A stretch of DNA of 10,816 nt from Candidatus Altarchaeales archaeon (GCA_003663115.1 QMZJ01000033.1:1-10816); one strand, 5' to 3'. Counted from the first letter of the stretch, positions 1 to 5,900 are shown. Notes: a model not told the origin generated them from the letters alone. A program made the numbers and translations.

Positions 1-481
1 AATCCCGTGGAGAAGAAGCATTTGTTGCATTTGTGTACCAAGAAGTTATGTTCGGCGGTGTGAAATCGGCCGTGAAACTGAAATTCTGACCTATATGCAA
101 AGAAGATTCTGTTGTGGTTCCATCCGTGCAGTTAACATACCAGTAATGATCCCCTTCATTCCAGGACCGGTTCGAGTAGACCGCTTTGTCTTCGTTCGCC
201 GGTACCTCTGTTGAGTAATCTACTGGATTATCATCCAAGTATAGAGTGCAGTTGACTGTTCCTGTTAATGTCCCGGTGTGGTTATAGACGAATTGCAACG
301 AATTATTATCCAGGTTTGTAGTGATATTGTCTTCGGGCGATATGAGATTGACGGTCTGGTGTTCCGTCTGCCGAGGGGAAACCTGAGATAGTTGTGGCGG
401 GAGGAATAAAATAAAAATCAGGAGCATGCAGTTAAGAGTGAAAACGGAAGTAATTTTCATCCTGTTACTGTTGGTTTCCAT
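1..481 (-). CDS. Secreted, glycosylation-rich surface protein, N-terminal part (runs off the left edge)
   Basis: An open frame enters from the left edge on the minus strand with no stop. From the ATG at 479-481 it gives at least 160 residues. A second in-frame ATG at 458-460 starts MKITSV and is the better start for a signal peptide, because it puts one Lys just before a hydrophobic run (CMLLIFILFLPP). The mature part is polar and dense in N-glycosylation sequons (NIT, NNS, NHT, NCT, NRS, NFS, NAT, NAS). It contains stretches such as VNLISPEDN, NCTLYLDD and HYWYVNCTDG, which look like the beta-sandwich (Ig-like) repeats of archaeal surface proteins. The role is probably an exported cell-surface or adhesin-like protein; no specific family is recognised. 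Neither start has a clear Shine-Dalgarno sequence. The frame is also open upstream to 643 (see the separate entry). Confidence 0.6.
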   Translation of the reverse strand, partial: METNSNRMKITSVFTLNCMLLIFILFLPPQLSQVSPRQTEHQTVNLISPEDNITTNLDNNSLQFVYNHTGTLTGTVNCTLYLDDNPVDYSTEVPANEDKAVYSNRSWNEGDHYWYVNCTDGTTTESSLHIGQNFSFTADFTPPNITSWYTNATNASSPRD

Positions 482-485
482 CAGA

Positions 486-524
486 ATCTTTATCTCTGTA
501 AATAGATCTTTATCTCTGTAAATA
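486..524. repeat. Two-copy tandem repeat, period 20 bp
   Basis: The 19-base unit ATCTTTATCTCTGTAAATA occurs at 486-504 and exactly again at 506-524. The period of 20 is not a multiple of three, so it does not encode a protein repeat. It lies just upstream of the secreted-protein start, so it may duplicate a promoter or binding site (TATTTACA when read on the minus strand). Confidence 0.8.
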
Positions 525-560
525 ATACGATTGACAATTAATAAACGATGATCTGATTTC

Positions 561-591
561 AGGTATCGGTAGAATCCTTTCCGCGATACCT
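561..591 (-). terminator. Hairpin downstream of hxlB, possible terminator
   Basis: AGGTATCG at 561-568 is the exact reverse complement of CGATACCT at 584-591, giving an 8-bp stem with a 15-base loop, about 50 bases past the hxlB stop. There is no clear T-tract after it on the minus strand, so the terminator reading is weak. Confidence 0.25.
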
Positions 592-643
592 CACAACTCG
601 CCGCCACTTTTCTCATTGCTCGGATGGTATATGGTGCTTGATA

Positions 644-1228
644 CTATTCGAGTGTAGCGTGCCTTCTCTTCATATCCATCTCTCCCGTTTTCAGGTGGGT
701 CATCAATCTCGCTATGATCCCGTCGAGGAATATCATAACAGTATCCTCAAATAACGTTCCAAGTGGGGTTAAAGAGCTATGGGTTCCCTCAATCTGATGC
801 TTGAGGTGATCCTTTTCGATGTCTATCTTCGTCCTGCCCTCCACAACAACGACGTGATCTGAGATCTTACCCAGGCTGGAATCTGGATAGGATGTGACTG
901 CGAGAACCTTTGAACCAACGCCCTTGGCGGTTTTTGCGGCATTTACGACAGAATCTGTCTCCCCGGAACCGGAGATCGCTATCAAAAGATCATTTTTTGT
1001 CATTGCGGGTGTAACGCTTTCGCCTATGACATAAGCGGTCAATCCCAATTGGACGAGACGCATAGCAAACGCTCTCCCCACAAGACCAGAGCGACCCGCA
1101 CCCATCAGGAATATCTTCTCCGAGTTTTCTATGGAAGATACCATCTGGTCCAACTGGGAATCGTCCAATTTTTCTATGGTTTTAGCAACGTGTTCAACTA
1201 TCCGAATCATGGCGTTTTTAACTGGCAT
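644..1228 (-). CDS. hxlB: 6-phospho-3-hexuloisomerase (SIS domain)
   Basis: The 194-residue product interconverts D-arabino-hex-3-ulose 6-phosphate and fructose 6-phosphate in the cytosol. In archaea without an oxidative pentose phosphate route, this step with hexulose-6-phosphate synthase provides ribulose 5-phosphate. It has a single SIS sugar-isomerase fold: GAGRSG at about residues 43-48, ISGSGET at about 85-91, and PLGTLFED near 155-162. The C-terminal end MKRRHATLE is typical of the family (for example MJ1247), and the length is normal. The partner synthase gene is not in the window. The ATG at 1226-1228 has no Shine-Dalgarno but an AT-rich element about 20-28 bases upstream, fitting a leaderless transcript. 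It is divergent from the lipoprotein gene across about 60 bp. Confidence 0.93.
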   Translation of the reverse strand: MPVKNAMIRIVEHVAKTIEKLDDSQLDQMVSSIENSEKIFLMGAGRSGLVGRAFAMRLVQLGLTAYVIGESVTPAMTKNDLLIAISGSGETDSVVNAAKTAKGVGSKVLAVTSYPDSSLGKISDHVVVVEGRTKIDIEKDHLKHQIEGTHSSLTPLGTLFEDTVMIFLDGIIARLMTHLKTGEMDMKRRHATLE

Positions 1229-1289
1229 ATTAATTATTAAATCCTAGAGAATAAATTGGGATTTATTGAGATTTATTGATAGAGGTTCT

Positions 1290-1844
1290 ATGAATAACAT
1301 GAAAATGAGATCAATATTAATTGGCTTAATTCTGGGGATAGTGCTGCTCTCTGGCTGTATTGAGGAAGGACCGGAGAAAACAACTACTACAACAACTACT
1401 ACATCTACAACAACTTCCACAACAACAACCTCTACAACTACCACTACAACAACGACAACAACGATTCCCATACTCTCAACCAGCGAGGATGTAAGGATTG
1501 CAGGATATCAGTTTGAAGCCCCATATAGACCAGAAAAAAACTTCCTTCGCGAGGAATGGGTCGTCCTAAAGAATACGGGCAATTATACCGTCAATATGAC
1601 GGGCTGGAAGATAAAGAACAGGAATTATAGGGATAGCTATACGTTTCCCGAATTCTATCTAAAACCCGGGGGCTCGGTCAAGATCCATACGGGGGAGGGA
1701 TTGGACACAGAGGGACATCTCTTCATGAACAGGAGGACACCCTTCTGGGACAATGATGTAGACGTTATAACCGTCTTCGACAGCAAGGGAAAGAAGGTTG
1801 AATGGAGAAGGGGATTGGGACGGCTGACGTATTCCATAGATTAG
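1290..1844 (+). CDS. Lipoprotein with Thr-rich stalk and lamin-tail-like domain
   Basis: A predicted exported lipoprotein of 184 residues. A lipobox (VLLSGC, Cys23) ends a short hydrophobic signal beginning at residue 8. Residues 31-58 are almost pure threonine with three serines, probably an O-glycosylated stalk lifting the rest off the membrane. Residues from about 66 to the end (DVRIAGYQFEA, EEWVVLKNTGNYTVNMTGWK, YTFPEFYLKPGGSVKIHTG, DVDVITVFDSKGKKVEWR) follow the pattern of the lamin-tail domain, an Ig-like fold found on many archaeal and bacterial surface proteins. The frame is open from a TTG at 1266, but ATG 1290 is chosen because AGAGG lies four bases upstream (1281-1285) and the signal peptide then has normal length. 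The ligand is unknown. Confidence 0.82.
   Translation: MNNMKMRSILIGLILGIVLLSGCIEEGPEKTTTTTTTTSTTTSTTTTSTTTTTTTTTTIPILSTSEDVRIAGYQFEAPYRPEKNFLREEWVVLKNTGNYTVNMTGWKIKNRNYRDSYTFPEFYLKPGGSVKIHTGEGLDTEGHLFMNRRTPFWDNDVDVITVFDSKGKKVEWRRGLGRLTYSID
1380..1463 (+). repeat. Low-complexity ACN-codon tract
   Basis: 28 consecutive codons, mainly ACA/ACT/ACC/ACG with three TCT/TCC, encode the Thr stalk of the lipoprotein. Such tracts change length easily by slippage. On the opposite strand they yield a spurious poly-valine frame. Confidence 0.85.
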
Positions 1845-1903
1845 GTTATCGGAAACATCTTATATTCTCGAATTCCGTGTCTTCAATTCCCTCAGGCCCT
1901 ATA

Positions 1904-1933
1904 TAAATTCTGGCATTCTAAATTCTGGCATTC
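1904..1933. repeat. Two-copy tandem repeat, period 15 bp
   Basis: TAAATTCTGGCATTC occurs at 1904-1918 and again directly at 1919-1933. It lies between the lipoprotein stop and the broken end of the phosphoribosyltransferase remnant, so it may mark the deletion junction. Confidence 0.75.
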
Positions 1934-1950
1934 CAGCAACGTGACATTTG

Positions 1951-2125
1951 GGGGCCCAACTTCCTCGGAACTATGATGCTCATGGGGTGTTCAGAGCATT
2001 TGCGATCTCCCGTCCAATTACAATCCTCCCCTCGGGATCGCGAGTATAACCGGATTTCCCCCCTTAAATTTTAGCAATCTCTCTGCAAGTTTCTTTCCCG
2101 CATCTCTCCGATCATTGAGGATCAT
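1951..2125 (-). pseudogene. Phosphoribosyltransferase remnant, two frameshifts, 3' truncated
   Basis: Minus-strand translation from the ATG at 2123-2125 gives MILNDRRDAGKKLAERL... then NPVILAIPRGG, ending near 2024. This is the usual opening of the PRTase family described as DRxxAGxxLA ... VVLAIPRGGV. Reading continues in a second frame as IVIGREIANALNTP (about 2024-1984), then in a third frame as MSIIVPRKLGP (1983 to about 1951). Joined, they follow the family order: RGG-V-x-VGxxVAxxL-x-xPLx-x-x-VRKLG. Each junction fits loss of one base. Homology stops at about 1951, where the family would go on for another 100 or more residues. This is a decayed fragment and makes no functional enzyme. An AT-rich element lies upstream at about 2146-2157. 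The original substrate cannot be told. Confidence 0.7.
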
Positions 2126-2162
2126 CCTTCGGGATCTAATGGTATTTATTAATTAAGTGAAA

Positions 2163-2270
2163 AGCCCTCGCCGGGATCTGAACCCGGGACCTCCTGCTTT
2201 CTGTCAGCTTCGCTTCTGTCATCGGTAGCTGATACCAAGCAGGCGCTCCACCAGGCTGAGCTACGAGGGC
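2163..2270 (-). tRNA. tRNA-Thr(GGT) with a 34-nt intron
   Basis: The minus strand folds as a complete tRNA. The acceptor arm pairs GCCCTCG (2264-2270) with CGAGGGC (2164-2170); the discriminator is U (2163). The D stem is GCTC/GAGC, the anticodon stem is CCTGC/GCAGG, and the T arm is CCGGG-TTCAGAT-CCCGG. The loop TTGGTA+A contains anticodon GGT (2234-2236). The intron occupies 2199-2232, between positions 37 and 38; the mature length is 74. The precursor can form a bulge-helix-bulge: three-base bulges UA|U and AA|A, each cut after the second base; a relaxed four-pair central helix UUGG/ACAG with one G-A mismatch; and an intron stem CAGCU/AGCUG. CCA is not encoded. Its likely promoter lies more than 220 bases upstream (see the leader entries). 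Confidence 0.93.
2199..2232 (-). other. tRNA-Thr intron (position 37/38)
   Basis: A 34-nt intron at the canonical archaeal site. Its ends pair (CAGCU with AGCUG) to build the outer helix needed by the splicing endonuclease. A near-copy of the 3' splice region lies inside the intron: TGACAGAAGC (2212-2221) against TGACAGAAAGC (2196-2206), both read on the minus strand. Confidence 0.85.
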
Positions 2271-2312
2271 TTTTGCTTGCTATGAGCCACTGGCGTTATC
2301 ACATGCGACTCG

Positions 2313-2334
2313 TTAGTCGTCGGCTAACTCCGAC
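2313..2334. repeat. 22-bp direct repeat, copy 1
   Basis: Identical to 2442-2463. It contains GTCGG-CTAACT-CCGAC, a 5-bp stem with a 6-base loop, and an overlapping imperfect palindrome TTAGTCGTCGGCTAA. Flanking bases to about 2301 are also partly similar to those before copy 2 (CATG plus a CG-rich stretch), so the older repeat was about 32 bp. Confidence 0.85.
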
Positions 2335-2441
2335 CAGCCTTTAATAAAGGCCGGAAAGCGAGGCATTCACTCCGTTCAGCCCCACTGAATACCAATCATG
2401 GAATTATATTAAGTGCGACTAAGCGAAGCGCATGTCGCACC

Positions 2442-2463
2442 TTAGTCGTCGGCTAACTCCGAC
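2442..2463. repeat. 22-bp direct repeat, copy 2
   Basis: Second exact copy of the 22-mer at 2313-2334, spaced by 129 bp. It lies directly next to the copied tRNA-Thr 5' end. Confidence 0.85.
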
Positions 2464-2466
2464 GGC

Positions 2467-2484
2467 CTGAGCTACGAGGGCTTT
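2467..2484 (-). repeat. Copy of the tRNA-Thr 5' end (18 bp)
   Basis: The 18 bases CTGAGCTACGAGGGCTTT at 2467-2484 are identical to 2256-2273, which cover tRNA-Thr bases 1-15 plus three leader bases. The copy has the same orientation as the tRNA and lies 211 bp upstream of it, right behind the likely promoter. Nothing after it continues the tRNA. Confidence 0.88.
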
Positions 2485-2494
2485 ACTGGGACAG

Positions 2495-2505
2495 GTTATA
2501 ATTTA
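2495..2505 (-). promoter_or_regulatory. Putative TATA element of the tRNA-Thr transcript
   Basis: On the minus strand TAAATTATAAC lies 14-24 bases ahead of the copied tRNA 5' end and just past the ubiA stop. No equally good element directly precedes the intact tRNA; an alternative AT-rich stretch is at 2402-2413. Confidence 0.4.
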
Positions 2506-2523
2506 GAAAGTCTTCATTAAATC

Positions 2524-3426
2524 TCAGGACATTAATCTCGGTACCATATTACCCAAAAAGAAGGCAATTAAAGCCAAAAGCATGCCAAGGACCATTACCC
2601 TCTGCCCGAGGGATGGATGCATCGTCAACGAGATTATGAATATCAGATCGGAGATTATTATCACGACACCATAGGCGTATAGATTAAAGAACGTTAATTG
2701 GATGGTAAAAGGTATGAGACTGAACGCTATAGCAGCTAATGTACATATTATTGCCATGTTTTTTGCCCTTTGGGCCCCTATCTTTATAGGAAGGGTTACG
2801 GCATACATCTTTTCGTCACCCTTTATGTCCTCGATATCTTTTATTATCTCTCTGGAGAGGGTCGTAAGGAATGCGCATGCCGTGATAATTGCCACAAGTT
2901 TTATCTCTTTCATAGATAGCGTATTCATCCCATCCTGGATCGTTGCGGCAACACCAAATATGAAGATTGAAGCAACTAAGAAGCTTATCCCCAGATTTGA
3001 GACTAGTAAGAGTTTTTTGGAGTACCTCGCATAAAATATCAATATCAAAGAATTTAAAGAGGCGATACCGAGACAATAATCATTTACAGATTTAGAAAAT
3101 CCTAAACCTAAGAGGAAGAGAACTATAGAAAACATAAAAGCATCACTCCTTGATATTCTGCCGGAGGGTATTGGTCTCTCTGGTTTGTTTATCCTGTCTA
3201 TCTCGAGATCGAAGTAGTCATTGAGGATATTCCCCGCACTCGTTGTCAAGAGGGCTGCGAGACCAGCCATGAGAACCTTCGTACTAGGCATTATGGCACC
3301 CGCAGTGTGGATGAAGGTAGCACCGACCAATACGCCAAAAAATGCGATTATGCCATTTCTCATCCTGAGCAATTCCCAGAGCGTTATGGCGGTTTTCTTA
3401 ATATTCTCAACCCTCAATTCGAGCAC
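2524..3426 (-). CDS. UbiA prenyltransferase, probably digeranylgeranylglyceryl phosphate synthase
   Basis: An integral membrane enzyme that would attach a second geranylgeranyl chain to geranylgeranylglyceryl phosphate, the second ether bond of archaeal lipids. The first Asp-rich motif is NDYFDLEIDRINKPERPIPS (residues 69-88 with this start) and the second is SREIIKDIEDIKGDEK (about 191-206); both bind Mg-pyrophosphate. Between and after them are about eight hydrophobic spans. The frame is open from ATG 3492, but that leaves no room for a promoter against carB2 at 3495, and the extra N-terminus is unlike the family. GTG at 3424-3426 gives 300 residues, with TTG 3417 as an alternative; family members are usually 275-300. 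A TATA-like element at 3460-3467 fits this start. Another UbiA substrate (for example a quinone ring) cannot be excluded. Confidence 0.83.
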   Translation of the reverse strand: MLELRVENIKKTAITLWELLRMRNGIIAFFGVLVGATFIHTAGAIMPSTKVLMAGLAALLTTSAGNILNDYFDLEIDRINKPERPIPSGRISRSDAFMFSIVLFLLGLGFSKSVNDYCLGIASLNSLILIFYARYSKKLLLVSNLGISFLVASIFIFGVAATIQDGMNTLSMKEIKLVAIITACAFLTTLSREIIKDIEDIKGDEKMYAVTLPIKIGAQRAKNMAIICTLAAIAFSLIPFTIQLTFFNLYAYGVVIIISDLIFIISLTMHPSLGQRVMVLGMLLALIAFFLGNMVPRLMS

Positions 3427-3431
3427 CAATT

Positions 3432-3459
3432 TTTGTTCTAGACAATTTGTTCTAGACAA
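3432..3459. promoter_or_regulatory. Tandem 14-bp semi-palindromic repeat, putative operator
   Basis: TTTGTTCTAGACAA occurs at 3432-3445 and again exactly at 3446-3459. Each unit is itself nearly palindromic (TTGT-T-CTAG-ACAA). The pair lies between the ubiA TATA-like element and its proposed start, and on the BRE side of the same element for carB2. That is where an archaeal repressor or activator dimer pair would sit. Confidence 0.5.
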
Positions 3460-3467
3460 GATATATT
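3460..3467. promoter_or_regulatory. Shared TATA-like element of the ubiA/carB2 divergent promoter
   Basis: GATATATT is nearly symmetric. Its centre is about 26 bases from 3490 on the plus strand (carB2 ATG at 3495) and about 26 bases from 3438 on the minus strand (ubiA GTG at 3426), so one element could serve both. A second AT-rich run (TTTAAAAATATATA, 3475-3488) is too close to carB2 for a leader-bearing start. Confidence 0.4.
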
Positions 3468-3494
3468 GAATACATTTAAAAATATATACCAATA

Positions 3495-5273
3495 ATGAAC
3501 GATAAGATCGTTGAGAAGATCAGGGAGAGAAAGAGGCTGGGTTTCCTGGACAAGCAGCTGGGGGATGAGGATAAAATCAGGGAATTGAGAAAAAAATTTA
3601 ATCTGAAGCCAAGCTATAAGATGGTAGATACCTGCGCCGCCGAGTTCGATGCGGAAACGCCTTATTATTACTCAACCTATGAAACCGAGGACGAGATCGA
3701 GGTATCTGATAGAAAGAAGGTAATAATCCTCGGATCCGGGCCCATAAGGATTGGGCAGGGGATTGAGTTCGATTGTTGTACGGTGCATGCTGTTTTCGCA
3801 TTGAAGGAGGTGGGGATAGAGACGATAATAATAAACAACAACCCCGAGACTGTCTCTACCGATTTTGATATCTCAGACAAGCTGTATTTTGAGCCCCTAA
3901 CCCTTGAGGATGTTCTAAATGTCGTGGATGAGGAATCCAAGAATCTATTGGGGGTCATGGTCCAATTTGGTGGTCAGACCGCGATAAATCTGGCCATGCC
4001 ACTGAAGGAACACGGCGTAAGGATCTTGGGCACTAGACCCGAGGACATAGATCTTGCGGAGAATAGGGATCATTTTGGAAGGATGCTGGATAAACTGGGA
4101 ATGCCCTCTGCGGAGTGGGGAACCGGCTACAGCTTTAAAGAGGCAAAGGATATAGCCGCTAAGATTGGTTACCCCGTCCTCGTCAGACCGAGTTATGTTC
4201 TGGGTGGCAGGGCCATGGAGATAGTCCAGGATGAAACCGAGTTAGAGGAATACATGAGAGAAGCGGTGAGGGTTTCTCCAAAACACCCCGTATTAATCGA
4301 TAAATTTCTACAGGATGCCATCGAGATAGATGTCGATGCGGTCTGTGATGGAGAAACCGTTTTAATAGGGGCGATTATGGAACACATAGAGGAGGCGGGC
4401 GTTCACTCCGGCGACTCGGCCTGTGTTATACCCCCACAAACCCTCGATGAAGGGACAGTGAACAGGGTCATAGAGTACACGAAGAGATTGGCTTTGGAAC
4501 TAAATATCAGGGGTTTGGTCAATATCCAGTATGCGATCAAGGATGGCACTATCTATACATTAGAGGCCAACCCCAGGGCATCTAGAACCGTGCCCTTCGT
4601 TAGCAAGGCTGTTGGTATCCCCCTGGCCAAAATTGCATCCAAGGTCATGATCGGTATGAAGATAAAGAGCCTGGTTGATGATCTGGAGCCGATGAAAAAA
4701 ATAAGACACGTGGCAGTCAAGGAGGTTGTCTTTCCGTTTATAAAGCTTCCGGGGGTCGATCCGGTTCTCGCCCCGGAGATGAAGTCAACCGGTGAGGTTA
4801 TGGGGATCGATCTAGACTTTGCCATGGCGTATTATAAGGCCCAGATAGCTGCGGGAAATGAGTTGCCCCTGGGGGGTACCCTCTTCCTGAGTGTTAAGAA
4901 GAAGGATAAACCAGAGATCCTGGAGGTTGCAAGAAAGTTCTCGGATCTGGGGTTTGAGATAGTCTCTACATCCGGAACATCGGATTACCTAAGTGACAAT
5001 GGAATACCGAACAGGAAGATATTAAAGATCAGCGAGGGCAGCCCAAATATCCTCGATCTCATGAGGGAGAGACAGATAGACCTCATAATTAATACACCGA
5101 CCGTAGGAAGGAACCCAAAGAGGGATGGGTACAGGATAAGATGCAGCGCGGTTGAGTTGAATATACCGTACATAACCACGGTCGCCGGTGCGCTGGCAGC
5201 AGTAAATGCGATACAGAAGGTCAGAGACAGGGAGATCGAGGTGAGATCCTGGAATGAATACTTCGGCAGATAG
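3495..5273 (+). CDS. carB2: Carbamoyl-phosphate synthase large subunit, C-terminal half (split CarB)
   Basis: The second half of the ammonia-dependent synthetase: it phosphorylates carbamate to carbamoyl phosphate for arginine and pyrimidine synthesis. The 592 residues match the C-terminal half of the roughly 1070-residue CarB. Residues 1-65 match the end of the oligomerisation region (DTCAAEFDAETPYYYSTYE). A pre-ATP-grasp domain starts at about 75 (KKVIILGSGPIRIGQGIEFD), followed by the ATP-grasp domain with FGGQTAINLA and YTLEANPRASRTVPFVSKA. From about residue 460 (GTLFLSV) an MGS-like regulatory domain ends the protein, with VSTSGTSDYL and NTPTVG. An own ATG and promoter, and the unrelated divergent ubiA just upstream, show this is a natural split, as in Methanocaldococcus (MJ1378/MJ1381), not a truncation. 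The first half (carB1) and carA are outside the window. Confidence 0.93.
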   Translation: MNDKIVEKIRERKRLGFLDKQLGDEDKIRELRKKFNLKPSYKMVDTCAAEFDAETPYYYSTYETEDEIEVSDRKKVIILGSGPIRIGQGIEFDCCTVHAVFALKEVGIETIIINNNPETVSTDFDISDKLYFEPLTLEDVLNVVDEESKNLLGVMVQFGGQTAINLAMPLKEHGVRILGTRPEDIDLAENRDHFGRMLDKLGMPSAEWGTGYSFKEAKDIAAKIGYPVLVRPSYVLGGRAMEIVQDETELEEYMREAVRVSPKHPVLIDKFLQDAIEIDVDAVCDGETVLIGAIMEHIEEAGVHSGDSACVIPPQTLDEGTVNRVIEYTKRLALELNIRGLVNIQYAIKDGTIYTLEANPRASRTVPFVSKAVGIPLAKIASKVMIGMKIKSLVDDLEPMKKIRHVAVKEVVFPFIKLPGVDPVLAPEMKSTGEVMGIDLDFAMAYYKAQIAAGNELPLGGTLFLSVKKKDKPEILEVARKFSDLGFEIVSTSGTSDYLSDNGIPNRKILKISEGSPNILDLMRERQIDLIINTPTVGRNPKRDGYRIRCSAVELNIPYITTVAGALAAVNAIQKVRDREIEVRSWNEYFGR

Positions 5274-5285
5274 GGCAATATGTGG

Positions 5286-5900
5286 CTAATAGTATCTTGT
5301 GGTATAATATACCGTTTCCCAGTGTCTCCCCTTTTTCCCGTAGCGATATGCAAATAAAACCCCCGCAATCAAACCCCCCAGATGTCCCTCCCATGCGACA
5401 TTGGGGAATAATGAAACGATGAGGAAGATTATAACCTCTGCCATCCACATGGGCATCGGTACGGGGAAGGGGAATATTATGACCCGCATATAGGGTCTTA
5501 AAACAGCCAAGGCACCACCTATCGCAAAAAGGGCCCCAGAAGCGCCCACAACCACGCTATTTATGGGCGTAAAGGGAGAGAAAAAGGCAAAGAAGATATA
5601 GAACAATGAACCCGCAATGCCACCGATAAAATAAAGCATTATAAGATTCTTTTCATCAATTATCCGCTCTATATACATTCCAAAGAAATACAAGGCAAGC
5701 ATATTCATAAAAAGGTGCTCAAAACCACCATGTACGAACATGTTGGTAACTATGGTCCATGGCTTTTCTAAAATTTGAGCGGGCATGAGTGCGAGGGTTG
5801 TCATTACAAGGAATGGGTCTATCAGGGTTAGTATGAATACCAGCGTATTTATGATGATTATGACATCTATAAACCTCATATGAGTCCCAGCAATCCTCAT
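5286..5900 (-). CDS. Rhomboid-family intramembrane serine protease
   Basis: A polytopic membrane protease that cuts transmembrane segments inside the lipid bilayer; its substrates are unknown. The product has 204 residues and about six hydrophobic spans, the minimal rhomboid core. The signature residues are present: HGGFEHLFMN (His57, His62, Asn66), GASGA with nucleophile Ser121, and EGHLGG with catalytic His173. It should therefore be active. The ATG at 5898-5900 follows the argJ stop by nine bases and has GAGGT a few bases upstream, so it is translated from the argJ transcript by its own Shine-Dalgarno sequence. Its end faces carB2 with a 12-bp gap. Confidence 0.92.
   Translation of the reverse strand: MRIAGTHMRFIDVIIIINTLVFILTLIDPFLVMTTLALMPAQILEKPWTIVTNMFVHGGFEHLFMNMLALYFFGMYIERIIDEKNLIMLYFIGGIAGSLFYIFFAFFSPFTPINSVVVGASGALFAIGGALAVLRPYMRVIIFPFPVPMPMWMAEVIIFLIVSLFPNVAWEGHLGGLIAGVLFAYRYGKKGRHWETVYYTTRYY

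Larger units (their letters stand above)
482..643 (-). other. In-frame open extension with a helix-turn-helix-like stretch
   Basis: Upstream of the secreted-protein start the same frame stays open to the hxlB stop codon. An ATG at 614-616 would start MRKVAASCEVSRKGFYRYLK. AASCEVSRKGFYRYLK has the spacing of a helix-turn-helix and resembles the recognition helices of transposases or small regulators. Two readings are possible: a relic of a transposase or regulator that happens to be in frame, or the true N-terminus of a membrane protein with a cytoplasmic DNA-binding head, one membrane span from about residue 55, and an outside domain. No ribosome binding site precedes this ATG. The stretch also holds a hairpin and a tandem repeat, which argues for non-coding promoter DNA. 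Confidence 0.3.
2271..2466 (-). other. Hairpin-rich insert/leader upstream of tRNA-Thr
   Basis: No coding frame is credible here. The region holds a 15-base palindrome GCCTTTA-A-TAAAGGC (2337-2351); a stem GGCATTCA/TGAATACC (2362-2369/2386-2393), which pairs fully only as RNA read on the minus strand (one G-U); a 7-bp stem GTGCGAC/GTCGCAC (2413-2419/2434-2440) with an inner GCG/CGC; and two copies of a 22-bp repeat. It lies between a copied tRNA 5' end (2467-2484) and the intact tRNA. It may be a structured leader RNA of the tRNA transcript or a small inserted element. Confidence 0.5.

Noticed and set aside
1244..1471. Poly-valine minus-strand frame
   Set aside because: It is the reverse complement of the ACN tract that encodes the lipoprotein Thr stalk.
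2301..2463. CRISPR array
   Set aside because: There are only two copies of the 22-mer, the gap of 107 bases is too long for a spacer, and no cas genes are nearby.
2467..2484. Split or trans-spliced tRNA half
   Set aside because: An intact tRNA-Thr is present, the copied piece stops within the D arm, and no matching half with complementary leader is seen.
3427..3492. ubiA start at ATG 3492
   Set aside because: It leaves two bases to the divergent carB2 start, covers the promoter and repeat, and adds residues foreign to the family.
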